64,000 bases of DNA from Kyrpidia tusciae DSM 2912 (GCF_000092905.1 NC_014098.1:62001-126000), one strand, 5' to 3'; shown: positions 34,523 through 44,449, numbered from the stretch's first letter. Translations and numbers: made by a program. Notes: generated by a model from the letters alone, not told the origin.

Positions 34523-35404
34523 ATGGGACTGGATAAGGAAGAAATCCTGGAGGTGGTGAAGCGAGCCCTCCGGGAGGATATTGGATACGGAGATGTCACA
34601 ACGCGTCATGTGGTTCCTGCAGGGGCTCGAGCCCGGGGTACGTTTCGGGCAAAGAGTTCGGGTGTGATCGCGGGTTTGCCCGTGGCCCGTGAGGTGTTTG
34701 AGGTTCTCGATCCCGAAGTCACCTTCCAAGAATTGCTGCGGGAAGGAGAGTCCGTGGGCCCCGGACAGGCCGTCGCCGTGGTTGAAGGGCGGGCTTCCTC
34801 CATTCTGACGGGAGAGCGGGTGGCACTGAACTTCCTGCAAAGACTTTCGGGGATTGCCACCAAAACGGCCAAATTCGTGGAGTCGGTCCGGTATTATCAT
34901 GCGAGGATTACGGACACTCGCAAGACGACTCCGGGCCTCCGCGCGTTGGAAAAGTATGCCGTCCGGGTGGGCGGTGGGTATAATCACCGTTTTGGTCTGT
35001 TTGATGCCGTGCTCATCAAAGATAATCACATTGCCGTGGCCGGGGGCGTCAAACAAGCGATCATGGCGGTCAGACGCGGGGCTCCCCATACCATGAAGAT
35101 CGAGGTTGAGGTGGAAACTTTCGAGCAAATTGACGAGGCACTGGAAGTAAAAGCGGACATCATCATGTTGGACAACATGACGGTGGAACAGATGAAGGAA
35201 GCGGTGGAGCGCATCAATGGCCGGGCGGTGGTCGAAGCATCCGGCGGAGTAACAGAGGAAAACGTGGTAGACATCGCAAAAACGGGTGTTGATTACATAT
35301 CGGTCGGGGCTTTGACCCATTCATCGACCGCCCTGGATATTTCTCTCGATCTCGATCTGGTTCCCAGCGAAGCTGAGGAGGGCCAGTCGTCGGCGTCCGA
35401 ATGA
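34523..35404 (+). CDS. nadC: Nicotinate-nucleotide pyrophosphorylase (quinolinate phosphoribosyltransferase)
   Basis: Converts quinolinate and PRPP to nicotinate mononucleotide with loss of CO2. 293 aa. REDIGYGDVTT, GERVALNFLQRLSGIAT, the active-site TRKTTPGLRALEKYAVRVGGGYNHRFGL and the closing VEASGGV...YISVGALTHS are intact. The ATG follows the nadB TAG with no gap. The acidic/serine tail after residue 280 is extra. Together nadB-nadC supply two of three steps of de novo quinolinate use. Confidence 0.97.
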   Translation: MGLDKEEILEVVKRALREDIGYGDVTTRHVVPAGARARGTFRAKSSGVIAGLPVAREVFEVLDPEVTFQELLREGESVGPGQAVAVVEGRASSILTGERVALNFLQRLSGIATKTAKFVESVRYYHARITDTRKTTPGLRALEKYAVRVGGGYNHRFGLFDAVLIKDNHIAVAGGVKQAIMAVRRGAPHTMKIEVEVETFEQIDEALEVKADIIMLDNMTVEQMKEAVERINGRAVVEASGGVTEENVVDIAKTGVDYISVGALTHSSTALDISLDLDLVPSEAEEGQSSASE

Positions 35405-35425
35405 ACGGTGGAATGAGGGGTAGCC

Positions 35426-36190
35426 ATGTTATTGACGATGGATGTAGGGAACACCAATATTGTGCTGGGTGTCTATAAGGGTCGCGATCTTCTTTATCAC
35501 TGGCGCATGGCCACTGCCCGGGAAAAAACGGAAGATGAACTGGGCATGATGATTAAAAGCTTATTCGCCGATCAGGGCGTGTCCGTATCGGATATTGACG
35601 GCGTCGTCATTTCCTCCGTGGTCCCCCCGTTGATGCTGGCCTTGGATCGCATGTCGAAAAAATATTTTCATAAAAAACCGTTAATCATAGGTCCGGGGAT
35701 TCGCACTGGCCTTCCGATCAAGATCGAAAATCCCAAAGAAGTGGGGGCGGATCGCATCGTCAATTGCGTGGGCGCCATCGAGCTTTACGGGCCGCCTCTG
35801 GTGATCGTCGATTTTGGAACGGCCACCACCTTTGACGTAGTGAATGAACGGGGAGAATATTTGGGCGGGCCGATCGCTCCAGGTATCGCGATCTCGGTGG
35901 AAGCTTTATTTCAGAGGGCCGCGAAGCTGCCCCGGATCGAGTTGGTCAAGCCCGATCACGTTTTGGGCCGCAATACCATCGACATGATGCAGTCCGGCGT
36001 CATCTACGGATTTGTGGGCCAAGTGGACGGGCTCGTAACGCGGATTCGCCGGGAGCTGGGACTGCCTTTTCGCGTCATAGCGACTGGAGGGCTGGCCGAG
36101 TTGATCAGTTCGGAATCGGAAACCATCGAAGAGGTTAACCCTTATTTAACCCTTCATGGCTTGCGGATCATTTGGGAACGAAATCGCTGA
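35426..36190 (+). CDS. coaX: Type III pantothenate kinase
   Basis: First step of coenzyme A synthesis. ASKHA-fold signature [17 protein letters not shown] at the start, [24 protein letters not shown] and [10 protein letters not shown] with the ATP and pantothenate residues. 254 aa. The ATG at 35426 has GAGGGGTAG just upstream. In Bacillus coaX also lies between ftsH and hslO; here HD-GYP, nadB and nadC are inserted in that interval. Confidence 0.97.
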   Translation: MLLTMDVGNTNIVLGVYKGRDLLYHWRMATAREKTEDELGMMIKSLFADQGVSVSDIDGVVISSVVPPLMLALDRMSKKYFHKKPLIIGPGIRTGLPIKIENPKEVGADRIVNCVGAIELYGPPLVIVDFGTATTFDVVNERGEYLGGPIAPGIAISVEALFQRAAKLPRIELVKPDHVLGRNTIDMMQSGVIYGFVGQVDGLVTRIRRELGLPFRVIATGGLAELISSESETIEEVNPYLTLHGLRIIWERNR

Positions 36191-36241
36191 CCGATGGGTC
36201 ATCGGCGCGAGAACCGGGATCGACATTCGGGAGGGAAGACT

Positions 36242-37114
36242 TTGCATGACTACATAGTCCGTGCAGTGGCCCGTTCTGGCAAAGTGCGCGCTTACGCAGC
36301 CAGGACGACGGAATTGGTGGAAGAATTGAGGCGGCGCCACGGCACTTGGCCCGTGGTGACAGCTGCCTTGGGCCGGGCAGCCACCGTCGGCGCGATGATG
36401 GGGGCCATGCTGAAAGGAGATCAGCGTCTCACTGTTCAAGTCATGGGAGACGGCCCCGTCGGAACCATCGTTGTGGATGCTGACGCGGCAGGCCGGGTTC
36501 GGGGTTTCGCGGATCGCCCAAATGTGGATCTCCCGTTGAACGATCAAGGAAAACTTGACGTCGCAGGTGCCGTAGGAAAAGGGGCTCTCTATGTCGTAAA
36601 AGATTTAGGATTCGGGGAGCCTTATCGAGGTAGTGTCCCTCTCGTGTCCGGCGAACTCGGGGAGGATTTCGCGTATTACTTCGCGGTTTCAGAGCAATTG
36701 CCATCCTCGGTGGGCGTAGGGGTGTTGGTGGATACACATGGAAGGGTCAAACAGGCCGGCGGATTTATGATCCAGTCATTTCCGGGCCTGTCTGAAGAGG
36801 AAACCGCGGATCTGGAAGGGGCGCTGACCAGCATCCCATCGGTGACGGCGCTGTTGGACCGGGGTGTGACTCCCGAAGAGCTGTTGGCGCACGTGGTCCC
36901 GGATGTCCGGGTTCTCGATCGGGTACCCGTTGCGTTTCGGTGCAGGTGTTCTCGACAACGGATCGAAAGGATTTTGGTGGCTCTGGGCAAGGAAGAGCGA
37001 GAATCCCTTTGCCAGGAACAAGGCGGCGCCGAAGTTCGGTGCCAGTTTTGTGGGAAGGTGTACCGGTTTAGTTGTGAAGCACTTCGGGCTTTGGACGAAG
37101 GACGATCGGTGTAG
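36242..37114 (+). CDS. hslO: Redox-regulated chaperone Hsp33
   Basis: Holdase activated by oxidation. 290 aa. N-terminal YIVRAVARSGKVRAYAARTT, RRHGTWP, GAMLKGDQRLTVQ; C-terminal zinc/redox site with CxC (FRCRCSRQ) and CxxC (CQFCGK). The TTG start at 36242 aligns with the Bacillus N-terminus and has GGAGGG at 36230-36235; the longer ATG 36194 frame is not conserved. folP starts 13 bp downstream; the Bacillus genes yacD, cysK and pabBAC that normally lie here are missing. Confidence 0.95.
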   Translation: MHDYIVRAVARSGKVRAYAARTTELVEELRRRHGTWPVVTAALGRAATVGAMMGAMLKGDQRLTVQVMGDGPVGTIVVDADAAGRVRGFADRPNVDLPLNDQGKLDVAGAVGKGALYVVKDLGFGEPYRGSVPLVSGELGEDFAYYFAVSEQLPSSVGVGVLVDTHGRVKQAGGFMIQSFPGLSEEETADLEGALTSIPSVTALLDRGVTPEELLAHVVPDVRVLDRVPVAFRCRCSRQRIERILVALGKEERESLCQEQGGAEVRCQFCGKVYRFSCEALRALDEGRSV

Positions 37115-37127
37115 GAGGCGATAGGCA

Positions 37128-38309
37128 GTGGGGGGCAAGGTTCGCGGGGCTTGGGTGGTCTATCTCGACACCCCGGAGTTGTGGCGAGAGGAGTGGCGGC
37201 TAATCGGGGATGATCCGGTGGACACGCCGGCAACCGGGGGACTAACAAGTCTATTTCCCCTGCAGGTACGTTTGGACTGGGAAGATGGGGTGGAACCCGA
37301 CGTCCGGCTGTTGGGGATTTTTTCCGAAAGCGGGTGCCGGGTGAGCGCCGGCCGTCACCACTGGATTGTGACAGCGGCTAAGGAACAGCTCTTCCAGGCG
37401 GCGGATCGTCTTTTAGAAACACCGGGAGACCCAGGGGCGGCCGAGGTTGGCACCGCTCTGCGGGATGCTGTGCAACGGTCGGAAAGAGCGCGAAAACCGT
37501 TGACAGTGGGACCCTGGACCTGGGGTTGGGAGCGTACCCTCGTCATGGGGATCCTCAATGTCACTCCGGATTCCTTTTCGGACGGGGGGCGGTTCAACGA
37601 CCTGGAAAGGGCTTTGGCCCACGCCCGGGAAATGGTGGCTCAGGGGGCGGACATCATTGATATCGGCGCGGAGTCGACTCGCCCCGGCCACTTGCCGGTT
37701 AGCGCCGAGGAGGAATTGCGCCGCCTGTTGCCAGTGGTACGGGCGGTGGCCCGGGAACTTGATGTGCCGATTTCTGTCGATACGTACAAAGCCCAGGTAG
37801 CCGAGGCCGCGATTCGGGAGGGGGCGCACGTGGTGAACGACGTCTGGGGGCTGAAACGGGATCCGCGAATGGCCCCGCTGGTGGCGCGCCTCGGCGTTCC
37901 CGTGATTGTGATGCATAATCGACAGGCGCCTGTGGAGGGCGACCCCATTGGGACGCTCCTACAGGACCTGTGGGAGTCGGTGCAGTTGGCGAGGCGAGCG
38001 GGTGTACGGGAGGAACAGATTATTCTCGATCCCGGCATCGGATTCGCAAAGACTTATGAGCAAAATCTGCTCATCATGCGGCGTCTGCGGGATGTCCGGG
38101 CTCTGGGTTATCCCGTTCTCCTCGGGACATCGCGAAAATCGATGATCGGTCGGACGCTCAATTTGCCCGTTGACTGTCGGGTGGAGGGAACCGCCGCCAC
38201 GGTGGCCTTAGGCGTTGCCTTAGGCATGGATATCGTTCGCGTTCACGATGTGCCGGAGATGGTGCGGACCGTTCGCATGACCGAGGCCATGATCGGAAGG
38301 GGGGCGTGA
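37128..38309 (+). CDS. folP: Dihydropteroate synthase with N-terminal extension
   Basis: Joins p-aminobenzoate to dihydropterin pyrophosphate in folate synthesis. The TIM-barrel starts near residue 135 (MGILNVTPDSFSDGG), continuing with DIGAESTRPG, ISVDTYKAQVAEAA, VNDVWGLK, IVMHN, DPGIGFAKT and LLGTSRKSMIG. 393 aa, about 110 longer than the Bacillus enzyme because of an N-terminal domain (residues 1-130) of unknown function, which also occurs in DHPS of some other Firmicutes by my recollection. The GTG start at 37128 has AGGAGGCG at 37113-37120, so the extension is translated. Confidence 0.94.
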   Translation: MGGKVRGAWVVYLDTPELWREEWRLIGDDPVDTPATGGLTSLFPLQVRLDWEDGVEPDVRLLGIFSESGCRVSAGRHHWIVTAAKEQLFQAADRLLETPGDPGAAEVGTALRDAVQRSERARKPLTVGPWTWGWERTLVMGILNVTPDSFSDGGRFNDLERALAHAREMVAQGADIIDIGAESTRPGHLPVSAEEELRRLLPVVRAVARELDVPISVDTYKAQVAEAAIREGAHVVNDVWGLKRDPRMAPLVARLGVPVIVMHNRQAPVEGDPIGTLLQDLWESVQLARRAGVREEQIILDPGIGFAKTYEQNLLIMRRLRDVRALGYPVLLGTSRKSMIGRTLNLPVDCRVEGTAATVALGVALGMDIVRVHDVPEMVRTVRMTEAMIGRGA

Positions 38310-38310
38310 A

Positions 38311-38676
38311 GTGGACGCAATCAGCCTGCTCGGGATGGAATTTTACGCTTACCACGGCGTGTTCCCCGAGGAACAGGTTCTGGGGCAGAGATTTATCGCA
38401 GACGTACACCTACATTTTTCTACGCGGGCTGCGGGACAGTCTGACGATCTTCGTGATACACTGGATTATGCAGAGGTTTACCGGGTGATCCGGGAAACGG
38501 TGGAAGGGAAAAAATGCCGCTTGTTAGAGACGGTCGCCGAGCGAATCGCCGGCGCCCTGTTGATGCGTTGGCCGGTGGAAGGCGTACGGGTAAAACTCGT
38601 GAAACCATCTCCTCCTTTTCCCGGCACGATGCAGGGGGTGGCGGTGGAGATTGAACGGTTCCGAAACGATTCATGA
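38311..38676 (+). CDS. folB: Dihydroneopterin aldolase
   Basis: Cleaves dihydroneopterin to hydroxymethyl-dihydropterin and glycolaldehyde. 121 aa. LLGMEFYAYHGVFPEEQVLGQRF, DTLDYAEVYRVI, CRLLETVAERIA and VRVKLVKPSPPFPG are diagnostic. The GTG start lies one base after the folP stop, so coupling is likely. The end overlaps folK by 26 bp. Confidence 0.96.
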   Translation: MDAISLLGMEFYAYHGVFPEEQVLGQRFIADVHLHFSTRAAGQSDDLRDTLDYAEVYRVIRETVEGKKCRLLETVAERIAGALLMRWPVEGVRVKLVKPSPPFPGTMQGVAVEIERFRNDS

Positions 38677-39190
38677 CGTGTACTTCGGGCTCGGGGCCAA
38701 CCTTGGCGATCGGGAAACCCACCTCCGCCAGGCCGTGGCCGGTTTACAACGGGGCCTTGAACCGATTCGCATAAAGCTATCCTCTCTTTATGAGACCGAT
38801 CCCGTCGGTGTCGAAGACCAGCCGCTGTTCTTGAATGCCTGTCTGTTTTTGCGGACGGCGGCACCCGTGCAAGTTGTTCATCAAGTCGCCCGGGATACGG
38901 AGACCCGACTCGGCAGGATTCGAACAATCCGATGGGGTCCCCGAACCATTGACATCGATATCCTTTTGTTCGATAACCTGGTGGTGAACACGCCGGAGTT
39001 ACAGATTCCTCATCCCCGGATGCACGAGCGCATTTTCGTGATGGTACCCATGGCAGAGTTAGCTCCCGAACTCCGCCACCCTGTGCTCGGGCAAACGATG
39101 GCCGAGATTGCTGAACAGGTCCGCAAGAAGGGTGGGATTCGCCGGTGGAAAATCGGCTGGGAAGCAGAATACGCGCCTTTCGAAAACTGA
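38651..39190 (+). CDS. folK: 2-amino-4-hydroxy-6-hydroxymethyldihydropteridine pyrophosphokinase
   Basis: HPPK, pyrophosphorylates the pterin before the DHPS reaction. YFGLGANLGDRETHLRQAV, SSLYETDPVG, FLNACLFLRT, RWGPRTIDIDILLFDN and IPHPRMHERIFVMVPMAEL are present. 179 aa from TTG 38651, inside folB; GTG 38678 just before the conserved core is an alternative. The 3' end overlaps the small HTH gene. folP-folB-folK is a compact translationally coupled set. Confidence 0.94.
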   Translation: MNGSETIHDVYFGLGANLGDRETHLRQAVAGLQRGLEPIRIKLSSLYETDPVGVEDQPLFLNACLFLRTAAPVQVVHQVARDTETRLGRIRTIRWGPRTIDIDILLFDNLVVNTPELQIPHPRMHERIFVMVPMAELAPELRHPVLGQTMAEIAEQVRKKGGIRRWKIGWEAEYAPFEN

Positions 39191-39369
39191 AGAATCTCAC
39201 CCAGCGAGAGTTGGCAGATCGGATTCATCTCTCGGTTGCGGTCCTCGGCGCTATCGAGCGGGGGGCCAAGACACCGTCACCGCATGTGTTGCGGGCCATC
39301 GGGGAAGCCTTGGGGATCGACGAAGAGGAGTTAGTCGGCGGCATCCAGGGTGGAGGTGATACCGTTTGA
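39145..39369 (+). CDS. yazB: Small XRE-family helix-turn-helix protein (YazB-like)
   Basis: 74 aa, a lone Cro/C1-type [62 protein letters not shown]. The position between folK and dusB matches yazB of Bacillus. GTG 39145 lies within folK; the end overlaps the dusB TTG by 4 bp. DNA targets are unknown. Confidence 0.9.
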   Translation: MENRLGSRIRAFRKLKNLTQRELADRIHLSVAVLGAIERGAKTPSPHVLRAIGEALGIDEEELVGGIQGGGDTV

Positions 39370-40361
39370 TCAAAACCGATCTCCGCATTGGCGATGTGCA
39401 GTTGGATAACAATGTGATTCTTGCTCCCATGGCGGGGGTTTCCAATCCCGCCTTTCGCATTCTGGCGAAAGAAATGGGGGCGGGGATGGTCTGTGCTGAA
39501 ATGGTGGCAACTAAAGGGATCGTGAATGCGAATGCGAAAACGTTGCGCATGCTCCATATTTTGCCGGACGAGCATCCCGTGAGCCTCCAGTTGGTGGGGA
39601 GTGACCTGGATTCTATGGTGCGGGCCGCCGAAACTGTGGGGACCGCCACCAACGCGGATGTGATCGATATTAACATGGGTTGTCCGGTGTTGAAGATTTA
39701 TAAGAACGGTTCCGGCGCGGCGTTGGCCCGGGATCCGGACTATGCCGCTCGAATCGTACGAGCGGTGGTGCAGACGGTGGACAAGCCAGTAACGGTGAAA
39801 TTCCGTAAAGGTTGGGATGACGACCACGTCAACGCGGTGGAGGTTGCCCTGGCTGTGGAGGAAGCCGGTGCAAAAGCTGTCACGGTTCACGGGCGAACGG
39901 CTAAACAGATGTATAGCGGTCACGCCGATTGGTCGATCATTCGGCAGGTCAAAGAGGCGGTGCGAATTCCTGTTATCGGCAATGGAGACGTATCCACCCC
40001 GGAAGCGGCCGTGCAAATGCTGCAAGAAACTGGATGCGACGGTGTCATGATCGGCCGGGGCGCTCTGGGCAATCCCTGGATTTTCCGAGAAACGGTGCAT
40101 TATCTCAAGAAGGGGCAGAAGCTTCCCCCACCAGGCGTCGATGAAAGGATTCGAGTGTGTCTTCGACATCTGGAGTTGCTGGTGGCAGAAAAGGGGCCTT
40201 GGATCGGCGTCCGCGAAATGAGAAAGCATGCTGGCTGGTATATCAAGGGGCTGCCGGACGCGGCATTGATGCGTCAGCAGTTAAACGAGGCAGAAACCGA
40301 AGAGCAGATGAGGAGTTTGTTAGAAGGATATGCCGAACGATTGACCCGCCGGGTCGGCTGA
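39366..40361 (+). CDS. dusB: tRNA-dihydrouridine synthase
   Basis: FMN-dependent reductase of tRNA uridines. 331 aa. [35 protein letters not shown] (catalytic Cys), [33 protein letters not shown] and [21 protein letters not shown] identify the DusB group. The TTG start at 39366 overlaps the previous stop and has TGGAGGTGA at 39350-39358. It ends the folate-linked operon. Confidence 0.95.
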   Translation: MIKTDLRIGDVQLDNNVILAPMAGVSNPAFRILAKEMGAGMVCAEMVATKGIVNANAKTLRMLHILPDEHPVSLQLVGSDLDSMVRAAETVGTATNADVIDINMGCPVLKIYKNGSGAALARDPDYAARIVRAVVQTVDKPVTVKFRKGWDDDHVNAVEVALAVEEAGAKAVTVHGRTAKQMYSGHADWSIIRQVKEAVRIPVIGNGDVSTPEAAVQMLQETGCDGVMIGRGALGNPWIFRETVHYLKKGQKLPPPGVDERIRVCLRHLELLVAEKGPWIGVREMRKHAGWYIKGLPDAALMRQQLNEAETEEQMRSLLEGYAERLTRRVG

Positions 40362-40364
40362 CGG

Positions 40365-40394
40365 GTATGCCGCTGCCCGGCCCGGTACATACTA
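40365..40394 (+). promoter_or_regulatory. Sigma-G-like (forespore) promoter
   Basis: GTATG (40365-40369), 18 bp, CATACTA (40388-40394): a full match to the sigma-G pattern GHATR-N17/18-CATNHTA, with the start expected about 34 bp before the downstream GTG codon. Confidence 0.65.
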
Positions 40395-40434
40395 GGGCGG
40401 TCAGATTGAACAAACCTTCCTCTGATGGGAAGGG

Positions 40435-41382
40435 GTGACCACCCTGAGACATGTTGTCAGTGTGAGTCTGGGCTCGTCTCGACGGAATCACCGCGTGATC
40501 ATGGAATGGGACGGCCAGATGTTGGTCATTGAACGAATCGGTACTGATGGGGATGTCCGCCGTGCCATGGCTGCCATTCGGGAATGGGATGGACGAGCGG
40601 CTGCCATCGGGCTGGGAGGGATCGACCGTTATCTGTACGTCGGCGGAAGACGGTATGTGTTCCGGCAAGCCGAGCGGCTGGCGCGCTTGGCTCACAACAC
40701 GCCAGTTGTGGATGGCAGTGGTCTAAAACACACGTTAGAACGCCGGGTGGTCCGTCAGCTGGCGGAAGATCCGCAGGTCGCACTGCGCCGGAAGAATGTT
40801 CTTCTCGTGAGTGCGGTGGACCGTTTTGGTATGGCTGAAACCCTGGTCGCTGAGGGGTGCCGGGTGACGTTTGGAGACCTCATGTTCGGCCTCGGTATCC
40901 CTGTGCCGCTGCATTCTCTTCAAACGCTGAACCGAATGGGCCACGTCCTCGGTCCCGTTGTTACACAACTGCCGATTCACTGGCTGTATCCCACCGGGCA
41001 GCGGCAGGAGCAGATTCGCCCTAAGTACCGCCGAGTGTATCGGAGGGCGGACGTGATCGCCGGGGATTTTCATTATATACGCCGGCATCTGCCCGAAAGG
41101 CTGGAAGGTGTTTGGATCCTTACGAATACGGTGACCCGGGAAGATGAGCAATTGTTGCGTCGGCGGGGCGCGGGAGGGCTCATCACCACCACACCTGAAT
41201 GGGAAGGGCGCTCGTTTGGCACGAATGTGCTGGAGGCTGTTTTTGTCGCCTTGGCGGGGGAACCTCCTGCACTGCTCGGGTCTGGGCGCAACCTGTACCC
41301 GGATGAGTCTTTCTACCACTACTGGTTGGAGCGGCTGGGAGTACGTCCGAGGATTACTTGCTGGGGGGCGGGCGTTGATTGA
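40435..41382 (+). CDS. Uncharacterised conserved protein (family often labelled quinate 5-dehydrogenase)
   Basis: 315 aa. Homologues in spore-forming Firmicutes are annotated as quinate 5-dehydrogenase, a label I recall but consider unsupported: no clear Rossmann GxGxxG is seen at the expected place. Conserved-looking blocks are HVVSVSLGSSRRNHRV, IERIGTDGDVRRA, AIGLGGIDRYLYVGGRRYVFR, TPVVDGSGLKHTLERRVVRQLAED, VSAVDRFGMAETL and RADVIAGDFHYIRRHLPE. GTG 40435 follows GGGAAGGG. A sigma-G-type promoter lies immediately upstream, suggesting forespore expression. Soluble; no signal peptide or membrane helix. Function unknown. Confidence 0.8.
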   Translation: MTTLRHVVSVSLGSSRRNHRVIMEWDGQMLVIERIGTDGDVRRAMAAIREWDGRAAAIGLGGIDRYLYVGGRRYVFRQAERLARLAHNTPVVDGSGLKHTLERRVVRQLAEDPQVALRRKNVLLVSAVDRFGMAETLVAEGCRVTFGDLMFGLGIPVPLHSLQTLNRMGHVLGPVVTQLPIHWLYPTGQRQEQIRPKYRRVYRRADVIAGDFHYIRRHLPERLEGVWILTNTVTREDEQLLRRRGAGGLITTTPEWEGRSFGTNVLEAVFVALAGEPPALLGSGRNLYPDESFYHYWLERLGVRPRITCWGAGVD

Positions 41383-41408
41383 CGATCTAAACATTTCGTT
41401 CGTATAAT
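41379..41408 (+). promoter_or_regulatory. Sigma-A promoter P1 in the greA leader
   Basis: TTGACG (41379-41384), 18 bp, TATAAT (41403-41408), overlapping the end of the preceding gene. A second isolated TATAAT at 41496-41501 closer to greA could be a further -10 but lacks a good -35. Confidence 0.6.
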
Positions 41409-41435
41409 AGGGGCGCGGTCGACCGAGTGCCCTGC

Positions 41436-41470
41436 AAGCACTGTCAACCTCCCATGTGTTGACGGTGCTT
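41436..41470 (+). terminator. 13-bp hairpin in the greA leader, possible attenuator or terminator
   Basis: AAGCACTGTCAAC (41436-41448) pairs with GTTGACGGTGCTT (41458-41470) with one G-U, loop nine bases, followed by TCTAG. It lies about 20 nt after the expected P1 start and 154 bp before greA. It could terminate P1 transcripts early (a short leader RNA) or serve as attenuator. Confidence 0.5.
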
Positions 41471-41623
41471 TCTAGCTCATTGAGGCGTGATACGGTATAA
41501 TGGCACAACAGCGCCGTTCTTGTAAGATTGAATAAAGCCTTCGTTCTTGTCATACGATGCTATACACGTCGACTGGGAGAGCATAAGGGATTTTTCATTC
41601 CGCGTGGAGAAGGAGCGACCTGT

Positions 41624-42100
41624 ATGTCGGAAAAAGAAGTGCTGCTAACCCCTGGGGGGTTGCAGAAGCTGGAAGAAGAATTGGAATATCTTAAATCGGT
41701 AAAACGCCGTGAGGTGGCTGAACGCATAAAAACGGCTATCAGCTACGGGGATATCAGTGAAAACTCGGAATACGAAGACGCAAAGAATGAACAAGCCTTT
41801 GTAGAAGGGCGTATCATTACCTTAGAGAAAATGCTGCGCAACGCGCGGATCATTAAGGATAGTGATGTGGATACCGATGTGGTGAGCATTGGGTCGACCG
41901 TTTCCCTTAAGGATCTCGAGTTTGGTGAGGTGGTGGAATACACCATCGTCGGCTCTGCGGAATCGGATCCGGTAGAAAACCGGATCTCCAACGAATCTCC
42001 CGTGGGCCGGGCGCTGCTTGGGCGGCGGGTGGGCGAAGTCGTCAATGTGGAGGTGCCGGACGGCGTGCTCCAATATGAAATTTTACAGATTAAGAAGTGA
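41624..42100 (+). CDS. greA: Transcription elongation factor GreA
   Basis: Rescues backtracked RNA polymerase by stimulating transcript cleavage. 158 aa. N-terminal coiled coil [50 protein letters not shown] carries the acidic tip residues (DISENSEY), followed by the FKBP-like domain. The start is ATG 41624 with AGAAGGAG at 41608-41615; the longer frame is leader. lysS follows 28 bp downstream. Confidence 0.97.
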   Translation: MSEKEVLLTPGGLQKLEEELEYLKSVKRREVAERIKTAISYGDISENSEYEDAKNEQAFVEGRIITLEKMLRNARIIKDSDVDTDVVSIGSTVSLKDLEFGEVVEYTIVGSAESDPVENRISNESPVGRALLGRRVGEVVNVEVPDGVLQYEILQIKK

Positions 42101-42110
42101 ACCGATTTAA

Positions 42111-43670
<1,560 letters not shown>

Positions 43671-43698
43671 TGAGCCGTGAAAGTTCCAGGGGGGATAG

Positions 43699-44193
43699 GT
43701 GTTGGATGAAGAACAATTACTAAAAGAGGCAAGGAACAACCCTTGGTTTCCGGAGCTGCTGAAGATTGCCGCACGAAGGCGCCCGACCTTTTTGGGCAGC
43801 TTGTTTGATCCCCAGGTGGAGTATTTGGCCAATGATTCTGTGGTAATCCGGATGAAGATCACGGAGCTTTTATACAATAATCTGCAGATTGTTCACGGGG
43901 GGATCACAGCGACACTCGCGGATACGGCCATGGGGCTGGCTGCCTATCACGCAAGTGGGCGGCCATCGGTGACTTTGTCGCTGACGGTGAACTATTTGCA
44001 ACCTGGTTTGGGCAAGGAATTGGTGGCGAAAGCGTCTGTTGTCCATCGAGGAGGCAGGGTAATCACGACGCGATGTGACGTGTTTAATGACGAAGGGGAA
44101 ATTATCATCCAAGCCACCGGGACGTTCTACGCGCTCAAAGAGGGCCAGATTACCGACGGGTTATCCTCGACCTCGGGTGATGCGACTTTATGA
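43699..44193 (+). CDS. PaaI-family hotdog thioesterase
   Basis: 164 aa. The hotdog-fold acyl-CoA thioesterase motif is clear: NNLQIVHGGITATLADTAMGLAAY, followed by VTLSLTVNYLQPG and AKASVVHRGGRVITTRCDVFNDEGEIIIQATGTFYAL. Substrate cannot be told from sequence. The start is GTG 43699 (or TTG 43702) after GGGGGGAT. It lies 28 bp after lysS and is not part of the usual Bacillus order. Confidence 0.85.
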   Translation: MLDEEQLLKEARNNPWFPELLKIAARRRPTFLGSLFDPQVEYLANDSVVIRMKITELLYNNLQIVHGGITATLADTAMGLAAYHASGRPSVTLSLTVNYLQPGLGKELVAKASVVHRGGRVITTRCDVFNDEGEIIIQATGTFYALKEGQITDGLSSTSGDATL

Positions 44194-44384
44194 GGCATCG
44201 CCGGCCTGTTTATTGCAACACGACCCCGGCAGACGGAGTCTCCCGCCGCCCGGGGTGTCAACGTCGCCTGCTCCGGCGTGTCGTATCGGTTGTAACCGAC
44301 GATGTCCCGCACATGGTGCCGAAGTACTCTCGCCGACTCTGCATGGACATCCGCACCGCGATCCCTTCGGTAAGGTTTCTTCAT
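44127..44384 (-). CDS. Possible small protein, unrecognised
   Basis: An 85-residue minus-strand frame starting MKKPYRRDRGADVHAESARV. A perfect AAAGGAGG (44397-44404, minus strand) stands 12 bases before the ATG, and an in-frame TTG directly abuts it. Third codon positions are moderately GC-rich, as expected of coding sequence here. No family recognised, and it overlaps the thioesterase 3' end by 67 bp. Before the adjacent insertion it would have diverged from the rRNA promoter. Otherwise the 235-bp gap holds only a 13-bp near-repeat TTCGGTAAGRTTT at 44366 and 44403. Confidence 0.3.
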   Translation of the reverse strand: MKKPYRRDRGADVHAESARVLRHHVRDIVGYNRYDTPEQATLTPRAAGDSVCRGRVAINRPAMPHKVASPEVEDNPSVIWPSLSA

Positions 44385-44419
44385 GAAGTGAGCCAACCTC
44401 CTTTCGGTAAGATTTTAAC

Positions 44420-44428
44420 TGAGTGATT
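44420..44428 (+). repeat. 9-bp target-site duplication, left copy
   Basis: TGAGTGATT, repeated exactly at 47095-47103 on the other side of the element. Confidence 0.9.
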
Positions 44429-44449
44429 CAGTGCTGACGCATGAACCGG
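44429..44449 (+). repeat. Left terminal inverted repeat of the DUF4338 element
   Basis: 21 bp, a perfect match to the reverse complement of 47074-47094. Confidence 0.92.
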
